Below, piece after piece: positions 27,069-37,094 of a stretch of DNA of 64,000 nt (positions are counted from its first letter, which is position 1; every line of letters starts with the position of its first letter). The DNA comes from Sphingomonas sp. CROZ-RG-20F-R02-07. GTDB lineage: Bacteria; Pseudomonadota; Alphaproteobacteria; Sphingomonadales; Sphingomonadaceae. Where the stretch lies: contig NZ_JAKNQJ010000004.1 of assembly GCF_022662335.1 (NCBI RefSeq), positions 124,001 through 188,000 of the forward strand, given 5' to 3'. Position numbers and translations under genes: made by a program. Under the pieces are notes generated by a model, which was given only the letters and a program-made list of their open reading frames with translations, was not told the DNA's origin and ran no database searches.

Positions 27069-27105
27069 AATACCAATCCAAGTCCATTGTCTTGCAGTTG
27101 GTATT
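27069..27105. promoter_or_regulatory. Long inverted repeat (GntR-type half-sites) upstream of TonB receptor gene
   Basis: AATACCAA (27069-27076) and TTGGTATT (27098-27105) are perfect inverted 8-mers separated by 21 bp, 75 to 111 bp upstream of the receptor ATG. The half-site resembles TTGGTATACCAA-type operators of GntR-family hexuronate regulators. No GntR gene is in the window, so the regulator would act in trans. Confidence 0.5.
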
Positions 27106-27184
27106 AATTGGACAGCGTCTTGGGCGCGCGAATTCGCACGCAGATCCGTAAAGCCGAGCAAAATCGGTGAGATAAGGATTGCGG

Positions 27185-27260
27185 TGGTGCCGGTTGCAGG
27201 AATCGAACCCGCGACATCCAGTTTACAAAACTGGCGCTCTACCAACTGAGCTAAACCGGC
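27185..27260 (-). tRNA. tRNA-Thr (anticodon TGT)
   Basis: The minus strand folds as a full cloverleaf with acceptor GCCGGTT/AACCGGC, D-arm AGCTCAGTTGGTAGAGC, anticodon stem CCAGT/ACTGG around TTTGTAA (anticodon TGT), T-arm GCGGGTTCGATTCCTGC and an encoded CCA. Confidence 0.97.
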
Positions 27261-27279
27261 ATCCGTGCGTCTCCATGCT

Positions 27280-28152
27280 TCACCGCACGCCGAAGGTCCA
27301 GCCCTCCGTCTGCGCGATCGCGTCGGTCATGCCGGGCGGTGCCCAGAGCCGGGGATCGGCGGCGTTGGCGCGCAGCCAGGCCGCGGTTAGGATCGCGTCG
27401 GTCGAATGATCGTCATAGCGTGCCAAGGCGGCGTGGGGCGTCGTGCCGAACGCGGCCAGCGCCGCGTCGAGCGCAGCGGCGTCGCGGATCTTGCTGCGGC
27501 CCTTGCGCATGCCCGACGCGCGCGCGGCGATCGCGGTGTAGATCTCGACCACGACGAGGCCGGCATCCGGCACGCGGTCGAACGGCCAGACGGCGGCCCG
27601 GTCCGCCAGATGGTGGAGCAGGCGCATGCCGGCGAAGCTCGCCTTGGCCACCTGCGCCGCGCCGATCGCATCATAGACGGTGGAGGGCTTGCGCGTGCCG
27701 TCGGTCGCGCGTTCGCAGGCGCGCCAGTGGAGGAAATCGGCCTTGGGTCCGTCCGCCGCGCCCAGATAGAAATGGCGTCCGCGCCGCGCTTCGAGGAACG
27801 TGGCCGCGCCCAGATCGGCATCGTCGCTCGCGCGGTCGACGAACGCCCATAAGGCCCGCGCGTCGCGCGTCGGCGGTTCGCCCGGCAGGTGCGCGCCGCG
27901 CTCGACAAAGGGCGCGGAGAAGCTGAAGTCGAAGCCGACGAGCATCGGTTCGCCCGCATGCGCGACGAGCCAGTCGAGAATGGCGGTGCGCGACCAGGCG
28001 CGATCCGGCGGCGGCACCAGCATCGGCGCGGCGCTGCCCGCGGTGCAGGTCGCGAGCGCGATCCCCTTGTGTCGGCTGCCCTTCGCGCCCGACCAGTCGA
28101 TCGCGGCGAAGCGGGTGAAGCGGCCCTGCGGCGGGCGGACGCCCGCGATCAC
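27280..28152 (-). CDS. Hypothetical protein, RNase H-like fold (DUF429-like)
   Basis: A 290-residue soluble protein. The N-terminal strand FAAIDWSGAKG and the downstream MLVGFDFSFSAP place acidic residues as in RNase H-like/DUF429 proteins; further marks are VVEIYTAIAAR and the C-terminal DDHSTDAILTAAWLR. I cannot assign a substrate. A GTG at 28150-28152 overlaps the rarA stop as GTGA, which gives the best start; the longer frame into rarA has low-complexity Arg/Ala sequence and is an antisense-like artefact of the overlap. Coupling to rarA suggests a DNA-metabolism role, but this is only inferred from position. Confidence 0.75.
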   Translation of the reverse strand: MIAGVRPPQGRFTRFAAIDWSGAKGSRHKGIALATCTAGSAAPMLVPPPDRAWSRTAILDWLVAHAGEPMLVGFDFSFSAPFVERGAHLPGEPPTRDARALWAFVDRASDDADLGAATFLEARRGRHFYLGAADGPKADFLHWRACERATDGTRKPSTVYDAIGAAQVAKASFAGMRLLHHLADRAAVWPFDRVPDAGLVVVEIYTAIAARASGMRKGRSKIRDAAALDAALAAFGTTPHAALARYDDHSTDAILTAAWLRANAADPRLWAPPGMTDAIAQTEGWTFGVR

Positions 28153-29465
28153 CGCTCGCGCTGCCGCAGCGACTGCCAATGCGCGAGCCGCTCGGCGATG
28201 CGGCGTTCGTGGCCGCGGTCGGTGGGTTCGTAGAAATGCTGCGGGGGCAGTTCGGCCGGCCAATAGTTCGCGCCCGAAAACCCGTCTGCCGCATCATGGT
28301 CATAGGCATAGCCCTTGCCATAGCCGATATCGCGCATCAGCTTGGTCGGCGCGTTCAGGATGTTGTCGGGCGGCATCAGCGATCCGGTTTCCTTCGCCGA
28401 TCGCCACGCCGCCTTCTGCGCCTTGTACACCGCGTTGGATTTGGGCGCGACCGCCAGATAGACGCAGGCCTGCGCGATCGCGAGTTCGCCTTCGGGGCTG
28501 CCGAGAAAGTCGTAGCAATCCTTGGCGGCGAGGCACTGGACCAGCGCCTGCGGGTCGGCCAGCCCGATATCCTCGATCGCGGCACGCGTCAGGCGGCGCA
28601 GCAGATAGAGCGGCTCCTCGCCCGCGGTGAGCATCCGCGCGAGATAATAGAGCGCGGCGTCGGGATCCGAGCCGCGGATCGATTTGTGGAGCGCGCTGAT
28701 GAGGTTGTAATGGCCCTCGCGATCCTTGTCGTACACCGCCACGCGGCGCTGGAGAAAGGCGGAGAGGCCGGCGGGGTCGAGAGGCTCGGGCAGATCGACC
28801 GAGAAGAGCGTTTCGACCTGGTTGAGCAGGAAGCGCCCGTCGCCGTCCGCGCTGGCGACCAGCGCGTCGCGCGCGGCGGCGTCGAGCGGCAGCGGGCGCT
28901 CCATCTCGGCCTCGGCGCGGTCGATCAGCAGTTCGAGCGCGGCGCGGTCGAGCCGGTGGAGGATCAGCACCTGCGCGCGGCTGAGCAGCGCCGCGTTCAA
29001 CTCGAACGACGGGTTCTCGGTGGTCGCGCCGACGAGCGTGACGGTACCGTCCTCGACATAGGGCAGGAAACCGTCCTGCTGCGCGCGGTTGAAGCGGTGG
29101 ATCTCGTCCACGAACAGCAATGTGCGCTTGCCCATCCGCGCATGGTCGCGCGCTTCGGCGAACGCCTTTTTCAGCTCCGCCACGCCCGAAAACACCGCGG
29201 AGATCGCGACGAAACGCAGATCGACCGCATCGGCGAGCAGCCGCGCGATCGTCGTCTTGCCCGTGCCCGGCGGGCCCCACAGGATCATCGACGACAGCCG
29301 CCCCGCCGCGACCATCCGCCCGATGGCGCCCTCGGGCCCGGTGATGTGATCCTGCCCCACGACCGCGTCCAGCGCGCGGGGCCGCAGGCGATCGGCGAGC
29401 GGTGCGTTCTCGTGGAGCGGTTCGGCGGGGGCGGCGGGTTCGAAGCCCGCGAAGAGATCGGCCAT
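28149..29465 (-). CDS. rarA: Replication-associated recombination protein A (AAA+ ATPase)
   Basis: A 438-residue RarA/MgsA clamp-loader-like ATPase that acts at stalled replication forks. Walker A is WGPPGTGKTTIAR at about residues 63-75, Walker B is LLFVDEIHRFN, and the sensor 1 region VGATTENPSFELN is intact. The C-terminal half contains the tetramerisation segment with SIRGSDPDAALYYLARML and a YKAQKAAW block. Start at 29463-29465. It is followed with a 4-bp overlap by the RNase H-like gene and is divergent from the PadR gene. Confidence 0.95.
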   Translation of the reverse strand: MADLFAGFEPAAPAEPLHENAPLADRLRPRALDAVVGQDHITGPEGAIGRMVAAGRLSSMILWGPPGTGKTTIARLLADAVDLRFVAISAVFSGVAELKKAFAEARDHARMGKRTLLFVDEIHRFNRAQQDGFLPYVEDGTVTLVGATTENPSFELNAALLSRAQVLILHRLDRAALELLIDRAEAEMERPLPLDAAARDALVASADGDGRFLLNQVETLFSVDLPEPLDPAGLSAFLQRRVAVYDKDREGHYNLISALHKSIRGSDPDAALYYLARMLTAGEEPLYLLRRLTRAAIEDIGLADPQALVQCLAAKDCYDFLGSPEGELAIAQACVYLAVAPKSNAVYKAQKAAWRSAKETGSLMPPDNILNAPTKLMRDIGYGKGYAYDHDAADGFSGANYWPAELPPQHFYEPTDRGHERRIAERLAHWQSLRQRER

Positions 29466-29532
29466 GCCCTCATGTAACGCTTTTCGACGGCGCGGGGAGG
29501 GGGACGCATGACGCTCCGGTCGGCTAGCTCAA

Positions 29533-29578
29533 AGATATATCTAGAGGGATCTTGACTCTTATTAACGGAGATATATCT
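29533..29578. promoter_or_regulatory. Two AGATATATCT palindromes flanking the padR-type promoter
   Basis: Identical 10-bp palindromes lie at 29533-29542 and 29569-29578, 36 bp apart. A promoter-like TTGACT (29552-29557) sits between them and a possible -10 TATCTT (29574-29579, 16-bp spacer) overlaps the second copy. This fits repression of its own promoter by the PadR protein encoded directly downstream. Confidence 0.65.
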
Positions 29579-29610
29579 TGGAGCCATCACGATACATGGA
29601 AGGAAAGACG

Positions 29611-30213
29611 ATGTTTCACATGCACGGCCGCGATGGCGGCCCACGGGGCGGACGCTTCGAGCGCGGGCCCTTCTCGATGAGCTGGGAAATTCATGGCGAG
29701 CGCCATGGCGGCCGGCACGGTGGCGGGCGCGGCGATGGCGGCGGGCGCAGCCGGCGGATGTTCGACGGCGGCGAGCTGCGGCTCGTTCTCCTGAAGCTGA
29801 TCGCCGACGCGCCGCGCCATGGCTATGACCTGATCCGCGAGATCGAGACGATGACCGGCGGCGCCTATGCGCCCAGCCCCGGCGTGGTCTATCCGACGCT
29901 GACGTTGCTGGGCGACATGGGGCTGATCGCCGAACAGGCGTCCGAGGGCGCGAAGAAGCTTTTCGCGGCGACCGAGGAGGGGCGCACACATCTGGGCGAG
30001 AATGCCGACCAGGTCGAAGCGCTGGTTGCGCGGCTGACCGGCTTGGGTTCGGAACGGTCGCGCCCCGATCACGCGCCGATCCGCCGCGCGATGGGCGCGC
30101 TGCACCAGGCGACGCGCGACCGGATCGCCCGCGGCGACTTGAGCGAGGATGCGCTTCACGATGTGGCGGCGCTGATCGACGAACTCGTCCGGAAGATCGA
30201 GCGCTTCAAGTGA
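29611..30213 (+). CDS. PadR-family transcriptional regulator with Gly/His/Arg-rich N-terminus
   Basis: A 200-residue regulator. The first 45 residues are rich in Gly, His, Arg and Met (MFHMHGRDGGPRGGR, GERHGGRHGGGRGDGGG), then the PadR winged helix begins at LRLVLLKLIADAPRHGYDLI and continues through GVVYPTLTLLGDMGLI; the C-terminal helix is the dimerisation arm. The His/Met-rich tail could bind a metal or heme; this is speculation from composition. The ATG at 29611 is preceded by GGAAGGAAAG and was preferred over ATG 29596 and TTG 29578. It is coupled to a DUF2218 gene. Confidence 0.88.
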   Translation: MFHMHGRDGGPRGGRFERGPFSMSWEIHGERHGGRHGGGRGDGGGRSRRMFDGGELRLVLLKLIADAPRHGYDLIREIETMTGGAYAPSPGVVYPTLTLLGDMGLIAEQASEGAKKLFAATEEGRTHLGENADQVEALVARLTGLGSERSRPDHAPIRRAMGALHQATRDRIARGDLSEDALHDVAALIDELVRKIERFK

Positions 30214-30500
30214 GCGTCTCGGTCGCCCGCGTGCCGACCCGTTCGGCCAGTCGCTATCTCCAGCAGCTCGCCAAGCATTGGAGCCACAAGATGACGGTCG
30301 TGTTCTCCGAGCAGGAGGGCACGATCGACTTCCCGAGCGGCGCGCGGCTCGCGATGCGCGCCGAGAGCGAGAGCCTCGACGTGATCCTCACCGTGCCCGA
30401 GGGCGAAGACGTGGAGCGGATGCGCGAGGTGGTGGCGAGCCATCTCGATCGCTTCGCCTTTCGCGAGGCGCCGCTGACGTTCGACTGGCGGCCGGGGTGA
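30210..30500 (+). CDS. DUF2218 domain protein
   Basis: A 96-residue protein matching the DUF2218 pattern: ARVPTRSASRYLQQLAKHW at the N-terminus, the FSEQEGTIDFPSGARLAM middle and the C-terminal VVASHLDRFAFREAPLTFDW. In other bacteria DUF2218 genes are often next to siderophore-uptake genes. The GTG start overlaps the PadR stop as GTGA, so it is translated with the regulator. If the association holds, PadR and this protein may respond to iron. It ends 7 bp before a convergent methyltransferase gene. Confidence 0.85.
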   Translation: MSVSVARVPTRSASRYLQQLAKHWSHKMTVVFSEQEGTIDFPSGARLAMRAESESLDVILTVPEGEDVERMREVVASHLDRFAFREAPLTFDWRPG

Positions 30501-30507
30501 TGCGCCG

Positions 30508-31107
30508 TCAGAAGACGCCGGGCACGAAGCGCTTCACCCGCGCGGCATAGGCATCGTAGCCTTTGCCGAACTGCCGGCGGAGCAGCGCTTCCTCGTGGCG
30601 GATGCGGAACCAGGTGCCTATCGCGTAGAGCGGCAGGCCAACGATCAGGTTGCGCGTATGGCCATAGGCGACCGCCATGGCGATCGTCAGCAGGAACAGC
30701 GCGACATAGATCGGGTGGCGCACCACCGCGAAGGGGCCGGCCTGCACGAGCTGGTGATCGCTGCGGGTGCGCGCGACGAGGCTCCAATTGGCGCCCATCG
30801 CGAGCGACGACGCGCGGAACAGCGCCGCCGCGCCGAGCATCAACCCCAGCACGACCGCCGCCTCGGCCAGCGCCTTGGCCCCGAGCGGATCGAGATCGAC
30901 GATGATCGGCCCCAGGCCGCCCGCGGCGATCCCGCACCCCTGTACGCCGATCCAGAACCACGAGGCACGCGCCCGCGTTTCCGCGACGGTTGTGGCGCGG
31001 CGCGCGCGGCGCCGCGCGCCCAGCAGCGCGACGAAAAACAGGAGGAAGCCAAACGCGAAGGCGGCGAGCCCCGGCAGCCCGACGGCGTCGACGGTCCAAC
31101 GGATCAT
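30508..31107 (-). CDS. Isoprenylcysteine carboxyl methyltransferase-like membrane protein
   Basis: A 199-residue polytopic membrane protein. The C-terminal block GPFAVVRHPIYVALFLLTI and RIRHEEALLRRQFGKGYDAY is characteristic of the ICMT/PEMT group of SAM-dependent membrane methyltransferases; about five hydrophobic segments precede and include it. Bacterial homologues act on lipids or small molecules and are mostly uncharacterised. Start ATG at 31105-31107. It is 27 bp downstream of the small membrane-protein gene and M1 peptidase gene, so these three may form an operon. Confidence 0.85.
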   Translation of the reverse strand: MIRWTVDAVGLPGLAAFAFGFLLFFVALLGARRRARRATTVAETRARASWFWIGVQGCGIAAGGLGPIIVDLDPLGAKALAEAAVVLGLMLGAAALFRASSLAMGANWSLVARTRSDHQLVQAGPFAVVRHPIYVALFLLTIAMAVAYGHTRNLIVGLPLYAIGTWFRIRHEEALLRRQFGKGYDAYAARVKRFVPGVF

Positions 31108-31134
31108 GCGCCTGTCCCCCTCATGCGCACCGTT

Positions 31135-31389
31135 CTATTGCGGCAACACACCACGCGCAAGCGGCCGCAGCCTTGACGCCAGCAACACCCCGGCGCCGAT
31201 CTGCAACAGCCCATAGGCGCGCCGGCGGCCGGGCGCCCCGCCGAACGGCTTCACCAACGCATCGACCGCCGCAACATCGGATCGCCACAGATCGACATGC
31301 CGGCGCGGCTGGAGCAGCCCGAGCAGGCCATCGCCAATCATGAACACCGCCGCCATCTCGGCGGTGCGGCGCAGCGCGAGTCTTGTCAT
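31135..31389 (-). CDS. Small membrane protein of unknown function
   Basis: An 84-residue protein with two hydrophobic segments (TAEMAAVFMIGDGLLGLL and RAYGLLQIGAGVLLASRL) separated by a polar stretch. I did not recognise the family. The ATG overlaps the stop of the M1 peptidase gene as ATGA, so it is translationally coupled to it. Topology suggests both termini on the same side of the inner membrane. Confidence 0.75.
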   Translation of the reverse strand: MTRLALRRTAEMAAVFMIGDGLLGLLQPRRHVDLWRSDVAAVDALVKPFGGAPGRRRAYGLLQIGAGVLLASRLRPLARGVLPQ

Positions 31390-33071
31390 TTCTTCTTCTG
31401 GGCGGTCTGCCATGCCTGATACTCCTCGACGGCGATCGAGCGCTTCAACACGCGAGCCGCGGGATCGATCACGACATGCGCATTCGCCGGCACCGAAAGG
31501 CGGCCATGGCCGTCCGTCATCCGCACGCGCACGATCCGTTCGCCGATCTGCACCTCGACGGGCATCGGGAAGGGGGTGCCGGCCGCCGTCTTCCACGCCA
31601 GCGCCAGCGTGTTGCCCGTGCGGGTCTGGATCAGTTCGGGAAGCGCGGCCTGGCGCAGATAGGCATCGAAGAACCAGCCATAATCCTTGCCGGTCACGCG
31701 CCGCACGAAGGATTCATATTCGCACGTCGAGCCGAAGCGCGGCGCGAAATTGCCCGGCTTCGGATCGGTCCGGCCATAGACTTCGAGCCGGGTGACGGCG
31801 GCGAACGCCGCATCGCCGATCAGCCCGCGCAGCGTGTGGAGCATCCACGCGCCCTTGTAATAGATGTCCTGACCCGGCCCGCCCTTGCTCGTCTCGTACA
31901 CCTGTTCCTCGGTGCGCAGCGTGCCCGACACGATCGGCTTCAGGTTCGCGATCTGATTGCGTTGCGCGTCGAGCATCACCGCATAACGGGCCTCGCCCTC
32001 GCGCCAGCGGCCATAGAGCGGCTGCATGTAGCTCTCATAGCCTTCGTGCAGCCAGTAATCGTCCCAATTGGCGGCGGTCAGCTGGTTGCCGAACCATTCA
32101 TGGCCGAATTCGTGATGGAACAGCCAGTCGAATCCCTCGGGCGCCTTGGCATAGCCATTGCCGTACGCGTTGATCGTCTGGTGCTCCATGCCCTTGTGCG
32201 GCGTTTCCACCACGCCGACCTTTTCGTCGGCGAAGGGATAGGGCCCGACGACGCTTTCGTAGAAATCGAGCGTTGGTGCGAATTCGGCGAACAGCGCCGC
32301 GGCCTGCTTCTCCTCGCCCGGCAGATACCAGTACATCATCGGGATCATGTTCCCGAAACGGCTCTTGTAGGTGCCGCTGATCTCCTCATAGGGCCCGACG
32401 TTCAGCGCGATGCCATAGGTGTTGGGGTGGCCGGCTCGCCAGTTCCAACGCGTCCGCCCGTCGGCCAGCGTATCGACGCCCAGCAGCACGCCGTTCGACG
32501 GCGCCTTCAGCCCCGCGGGCACGGTGATGTGAAGCGTGGCCACGGCCGGCCGGCCTTCGGGAAAATCGAGGCACGGCCAGAAGATGTCGCAGCCGATCCC
32601 TTCCGCGGTGGTGGCGAACCAGGTCCGGCCGTCCGGCGTCTTCGACCAGACCATCCCCGAATCCCACGGCGCCTTCACCGCGACATGGGGCGTGCCGCCA
32701 TAGACGATCCGCGCCGTTACCGATCGCCCCTTGGCGAGCGGGTGGGGCAAGGGGACGAACAACTGCCCTTCCGGGTTCGACCAGGTCCCGGGCGCGAGCG
32801 GCACGCCGTCGATCGCGATCGCGCTGACGGGCAGGTTCCGGTCAAGATCGATCACCAGCCGGCCGAGCGGCGCGGTTGCGGTGAAGGTCAGCGTGGCGAT
32901 GCCCTCGAGCGCCTCGCGGTCGGGCAGTATTTCGAATTGCAGGTCGGCGCTGTCGAAGCGCATGGCGCGCTGTTCGGGCGGGCGCGCGCCGCCCGAGATT
33001 GCGGTCTGCGCGGTGATCGCGGGCTCGCCCTTGGCGGGAAGCGCGGCAGCGAGAAGAAGCGGGAGGAACAT
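31386..33071 (-). CDS. M1-family metallopeptidase (aminopeptidase N-like), exported
   Basis: A 561-residue gluzincin peptidase. The zinc site is HEFGH at residues 320-324 with the third ligand E343 (HEXXH-X18-E), and the exopeptidase motif appears as GMEHQT rather than GAMEN, as in several M1 subgroups. The N-terminus MFLPLLLAAALPAKG is a short signal peptide, so it acts in the periplasm. The C-terminal domain is short, without the long helical domain of PepN. Start at 33069-33071. It is divergent from lon with 92 bp between them and coupled to a small membrane-protein gene. Confidence 0.92.
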   Translation of the reverse strand: MFLPLLLAAALPAKGEPAITAQTAISGGARPPEQRAMRFDSADLQFEILPDREALEGIATLTFTATAPLGRLVIDLDRNLPVSAIAIDGVPLAPGTWSNPEGQLFVPLPHPLAKGRSVTARIVYGGTPHVAVKAPWDSGMVWSKTPDGRTWFATTAEGIGCDIFWPCLDFPEGRPAVATLHITVPAGLKAPSNGVLLGVDTLADGRTRWNWRAGHPNTYGIALNVGPYEEISGTYKSRFGNMIPMMYWYLPGEEKQAAALFAEFAPTLDFYESVVGPYPFADEKVGVVETPHKGMEHQTINAYGNGYAKAPEGFDWLFHHEFGHEWFGNQLTAANWDDYWLHEGYESYMQPLYGRWREGEARYAVMLDAQRNQIANLKPIVSGTLRTEEQVYETSKGGPGQDIYYKGAWMLHTLRGLIGDAAFAAVTRLEVYGRTDPKPGNFAPRFGSTCEYESFVRRVTGKDYGWFFDAYLRQAALPELIQTRTGNTLALAWKTAAGTPFPMPVEVQIGERIVRVRMTDGHGRLSVPANAHVVIDPAARVLKRSIAVEEYQAWQTAQKKK

Positions 33072-33092
33072 GGAGAAGGGAATAGGCGGCGA

Positions 33093-33119
33093 TTGATGGA
33101 ATCGCCATACTCCCCATAT
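33093..33119 (+). promoter_or_regulatory. Heat-shock (RpoH-type) promoter of lon
   Basis: TTGATG (33093-33098) and CCCCATAT (33112-33119) are 13 bp apart. The -10 is an exact match to the heat-shock sigma consensus CCCCATNT and resembles that of the E. coli lon promoter. The -10 lies 44 bp upstream of the lon ATG. Confidence 0.7.
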
Positions 33120-33130
33120 ACCGAGCCAAT

Positions 33131-33151
33131 GCCGCTTCCCGTTGAAGCGGC
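33131..33151 (+). promoter_or_regulatory. Hairpin in the lon 5' leader
   Basis: Perfect 7-bp arms GCCGCTT and AAGCGGC enclose a 7-nt loop, ending 12 bp before the lon ATG and close to its ribosome site (GGAG at 33155). It could tune initiation, possibly by temperature; this is inferred from position alone. Confidence 0.4.
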
Positions 33152-33163
33152 CCCGGAGTTCGC

Positions 33164-35563
<2,400 letters not shown>

Positions 35564-35580
35564 GCGCCATTCGGCGCACG

Positions 35581-35614
35581 ATCCGCCACGTTTCGTTACG
35601 GGAACGTGGCGGAT
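35581..35614 (+). terminator. Rho-independent-type terminator after lon
   Basis: Perfect 12-bp arms ATCCGCCACGTT and AACGTGGCGGAT flank a 10-nt loop, followed by TCGTTTG. It begins 18 bp after the lon stop. Confidence 0.8.
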
Positions 35615-35618
35615 TCGT

Positions 35619-35646
35619 TTGACTTGGGGCAGCACGCTCGCATTAT
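35619..35646 (+). promoter_or_regulatory. Candidate promoter of the HU gene
   Basis: TTGACT (35619-35624) and CATTAT (35641-35646) are 16 bp apart, directly downstream of the lon terminator and about 60 bp before the HU start codon, so HU is likely transcribed independently of lon. Confidence 0.55.
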
Positions 35647-35707
35647 TGGGGTTCGCGTGCGCGCCCCGACTCCGGCGCGCGCCAAGCATTTCCGGGGGTA
35701 ATCGAGT

Positions 35708-35980
35708 ATGAACAAGCAGGAATTGATCGGTACGGTCGCGGACACGTCCGGGCTCACCAAGGGTGACGCGAGCAAGGCGGTCGAGGCGGTGTTCGACGCG
35801 ATCTCGGCTGCGCTGAAGAAGGGCGACGAGGTCCGCCTGGTGGGTTTCGGCACCTTCACCATCTCGAAGCGCAAGGCGTCGACCGGGCGCAATCCGCGCA
35901 CCGGCGAGCCGATGACGATCAAGGCGTCGAGCCAGCCCAAGTTCAAGGCGGGCAAGGGGCTGAAGGATTCGGTAAACTGA
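35708..35980 (+). CDS. hupB: DNA-binding protein HU
   Basis: A 90-residue histone-like nucleoid protein. It opens with MNKQELIGTVADTSGLTKGDA; the conserved VRLVGFGTF leads into the DNA-binding arm RNPRTGEPMTIKAS, and it ends with the typical FKAGKGLKDSVN. Length is exactly that of the family. ATG at 35708 follows GGGGGTAATCGAGT. The lon-hupB order is widespread in proteobacteria. Confidence 0.97.
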   Translation: MNKQELIGTVADTSGLTKGDASKAVEAVFDAISAALKKGDEVRLVGFGTFTISKRKASTGRNPRTGEPMTIKASSQPKFKAGKGLKDSVN

Positions 35981-36043
35981 TTTTGCGATTTTGCGGGCTG
36001 GACAGCGGGCGATGCCCCGCGTAGAGGCCCGCTTCCCGGTTTC

Positions 36044-36118
36044 GGGCGCGTAGCTCAGCGGTAGAGCACACCCTTCACACGGGTGGGGTCACAGGTTCAA
36101 TCCCTGTCGCGCCCACCA
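36044..36118 (+). tRNA. tRNA-Val (anticodon CAC)
   Basis: Cloverleaf with acceptor GGGCGCG/CGCGCCC, D-arm AGCTCAGCGGTAGAGC, anticodon stem CACCC/GGGTG around TTCACAC (anticodon CAC), T-arm ACAGGTTCAATCCCTGT and encoded CCA. Confidence 0.97.
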
Positions 36119-36123
36119 TGATC

Positions 36124-36160
36124 CGGCCCGTCGAGCATCGCTCGGCGGGCCGTTCTGGTT
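36124..36160 (+). terminator. Terminator after tRNA-Val
   Basis: Arms CGGCCCGTCGAGC and GCTCGGCGGGCCG pair over 13 bp with one T-G wobble and a 3-nt loop, followed by TTCTGGTTT. It also ends just before the stop of the convergent ppk2 gene, so it may work in both directions. Confidence 0.8.
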
Positions 36161-36166
36161 TCGGGC

Positions 36167-36928
36167 TCAGCGCGCGAGCCGTCCGTCTTCCAACGCTGCC
36201 GTCTCGAACGGGAACAGCAGATGCGGCGAGGGCTCGCCCACGTCGTGCGCGATGTCGGCCGGGGCGACACGGTGCAGGATATGACGGATCACCGCGCGGC
36301 GCGCGCGTTTCTTGTCGTCGGCGCGCACGCAATACCAGGGCGCGAGCGTCGTGTGCGTGCGCGTCAGCATCGTGTCGCGCGCGGCGGTATAGGCATCCCA
36401 TTTCTTCTGCGCGACGGCATCGAGCGACGAGACCTTCAGCGCCTTCAGCGGATCGTGCGTGCGCGCGTCCAGCCGTGCCTTCTGCTCGTCCTTGTCGATA
36501 TCCAGCCACAGCTTGATGACGTGGATCCCGCTTTCGACCAGCATCCGCTCGAATTCGGGGGCGTCGCGCAGGAACTCGGCCTGCTGCGCGGGCGTGGAAT
36601 AGCCCATCACCACCTCCACTCCCGCGCGGTTGTACCAGGAGCGGTTGAAGATCACGAGTTCGCCCGCCGTCGGCAGATGCGCGACATAGCGCTGGAAATA
36701 CCATTGGCCGAGTTCGCGGTCGGAAGGCTTGGGCAGTGCCACCACGCGCGTGTTGCGAATCGAGAGATGCTCGACGATCCGCTTGATGGTGCCGTCCTTG
36801 CCCGCCGCATCGCGCCCCTCGAGCACCACCACGATCCGTTCGCCGCTCTCGGCCGCCGCCATCTGGGTGCGCACGAGGCCGAGCTGCAGTCGTTCAAGCT
36901 TGCTGAGGGAGTCGGTCTGGTGGCTCAT
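36167..36928 (-). CDS. ppk2: Polyphosphate kinase 2
   Basis: A 253-residue PPK2-family kinase that transfers phosphate between polyphosphate and nucleotides. Walker A is EGRDAAGKDGTIKR at about residues 37-50, the Walker B-like FNRSWYNRAGVE follows, and the lid region contains the ARLDARTHDPLKALK block. Single-domain length is that of class I PPK2. Start at 36926-36928 (MSHQTDSLSKLERL). It converges with tRNA-Val and is divergent from the type II secretion operon. Confidence 0.95.
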   Translation of the reverse strand: MSHQTDSLSKLERLQLGLVRTQMAAAESGERIVVVLEGRDAAGKDGTIKRIVEHLSIRNTRVVALPKPSDRELGQWYFQRYVAHLPTAGELVIFNRSWYNRAGVEVVMGYSTPAQQAEFLRDAPEFERMLVESGIHVIKLWLDIDKDEQKARLDARTHDPLKALKVSSLDAVAQKKWDAYTAARDTMLTRTHTTLAPWYCVRADDKKRARRAVIRHILHRVAPADIAHDVGEPSPHLLFPFETAALEDGRLAR

Positions 36929-37094
36929 CGGGGTCCTTCCGGCGGAATGAATGCGAAAGGATAACGTGGATCGGCCCCGAAGGTCGCAAAGTCGTCATGG
37001 CGGCATGCCAGGGATCGGGAAAGAGAATGGCGCGAAGCCTTTGCGATCGGACGGTTCCATGGCAGGGGTGTGAAGTGCGGTTCGGGATGGGCAG

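Noticed and set aside
26994..27245. A short minus-strand frame beginning in tRNA-Thr (CKLDVAGSIPATG)
   Set aside because: The start of the frame is the tRNA-Thr sequence read as protein; a known artefact.
28179..29477. A 432-residue frame antisense to rarA
   Set aside because: Composition-driven open frame; RarA motifs on the other strand are intact.
36075..36704. A minus-strand frame ending GATGIEPVTPPV
   Set aside because: Its end is the antisense of tRNA-Val and the rest is out of frame with ppk2.
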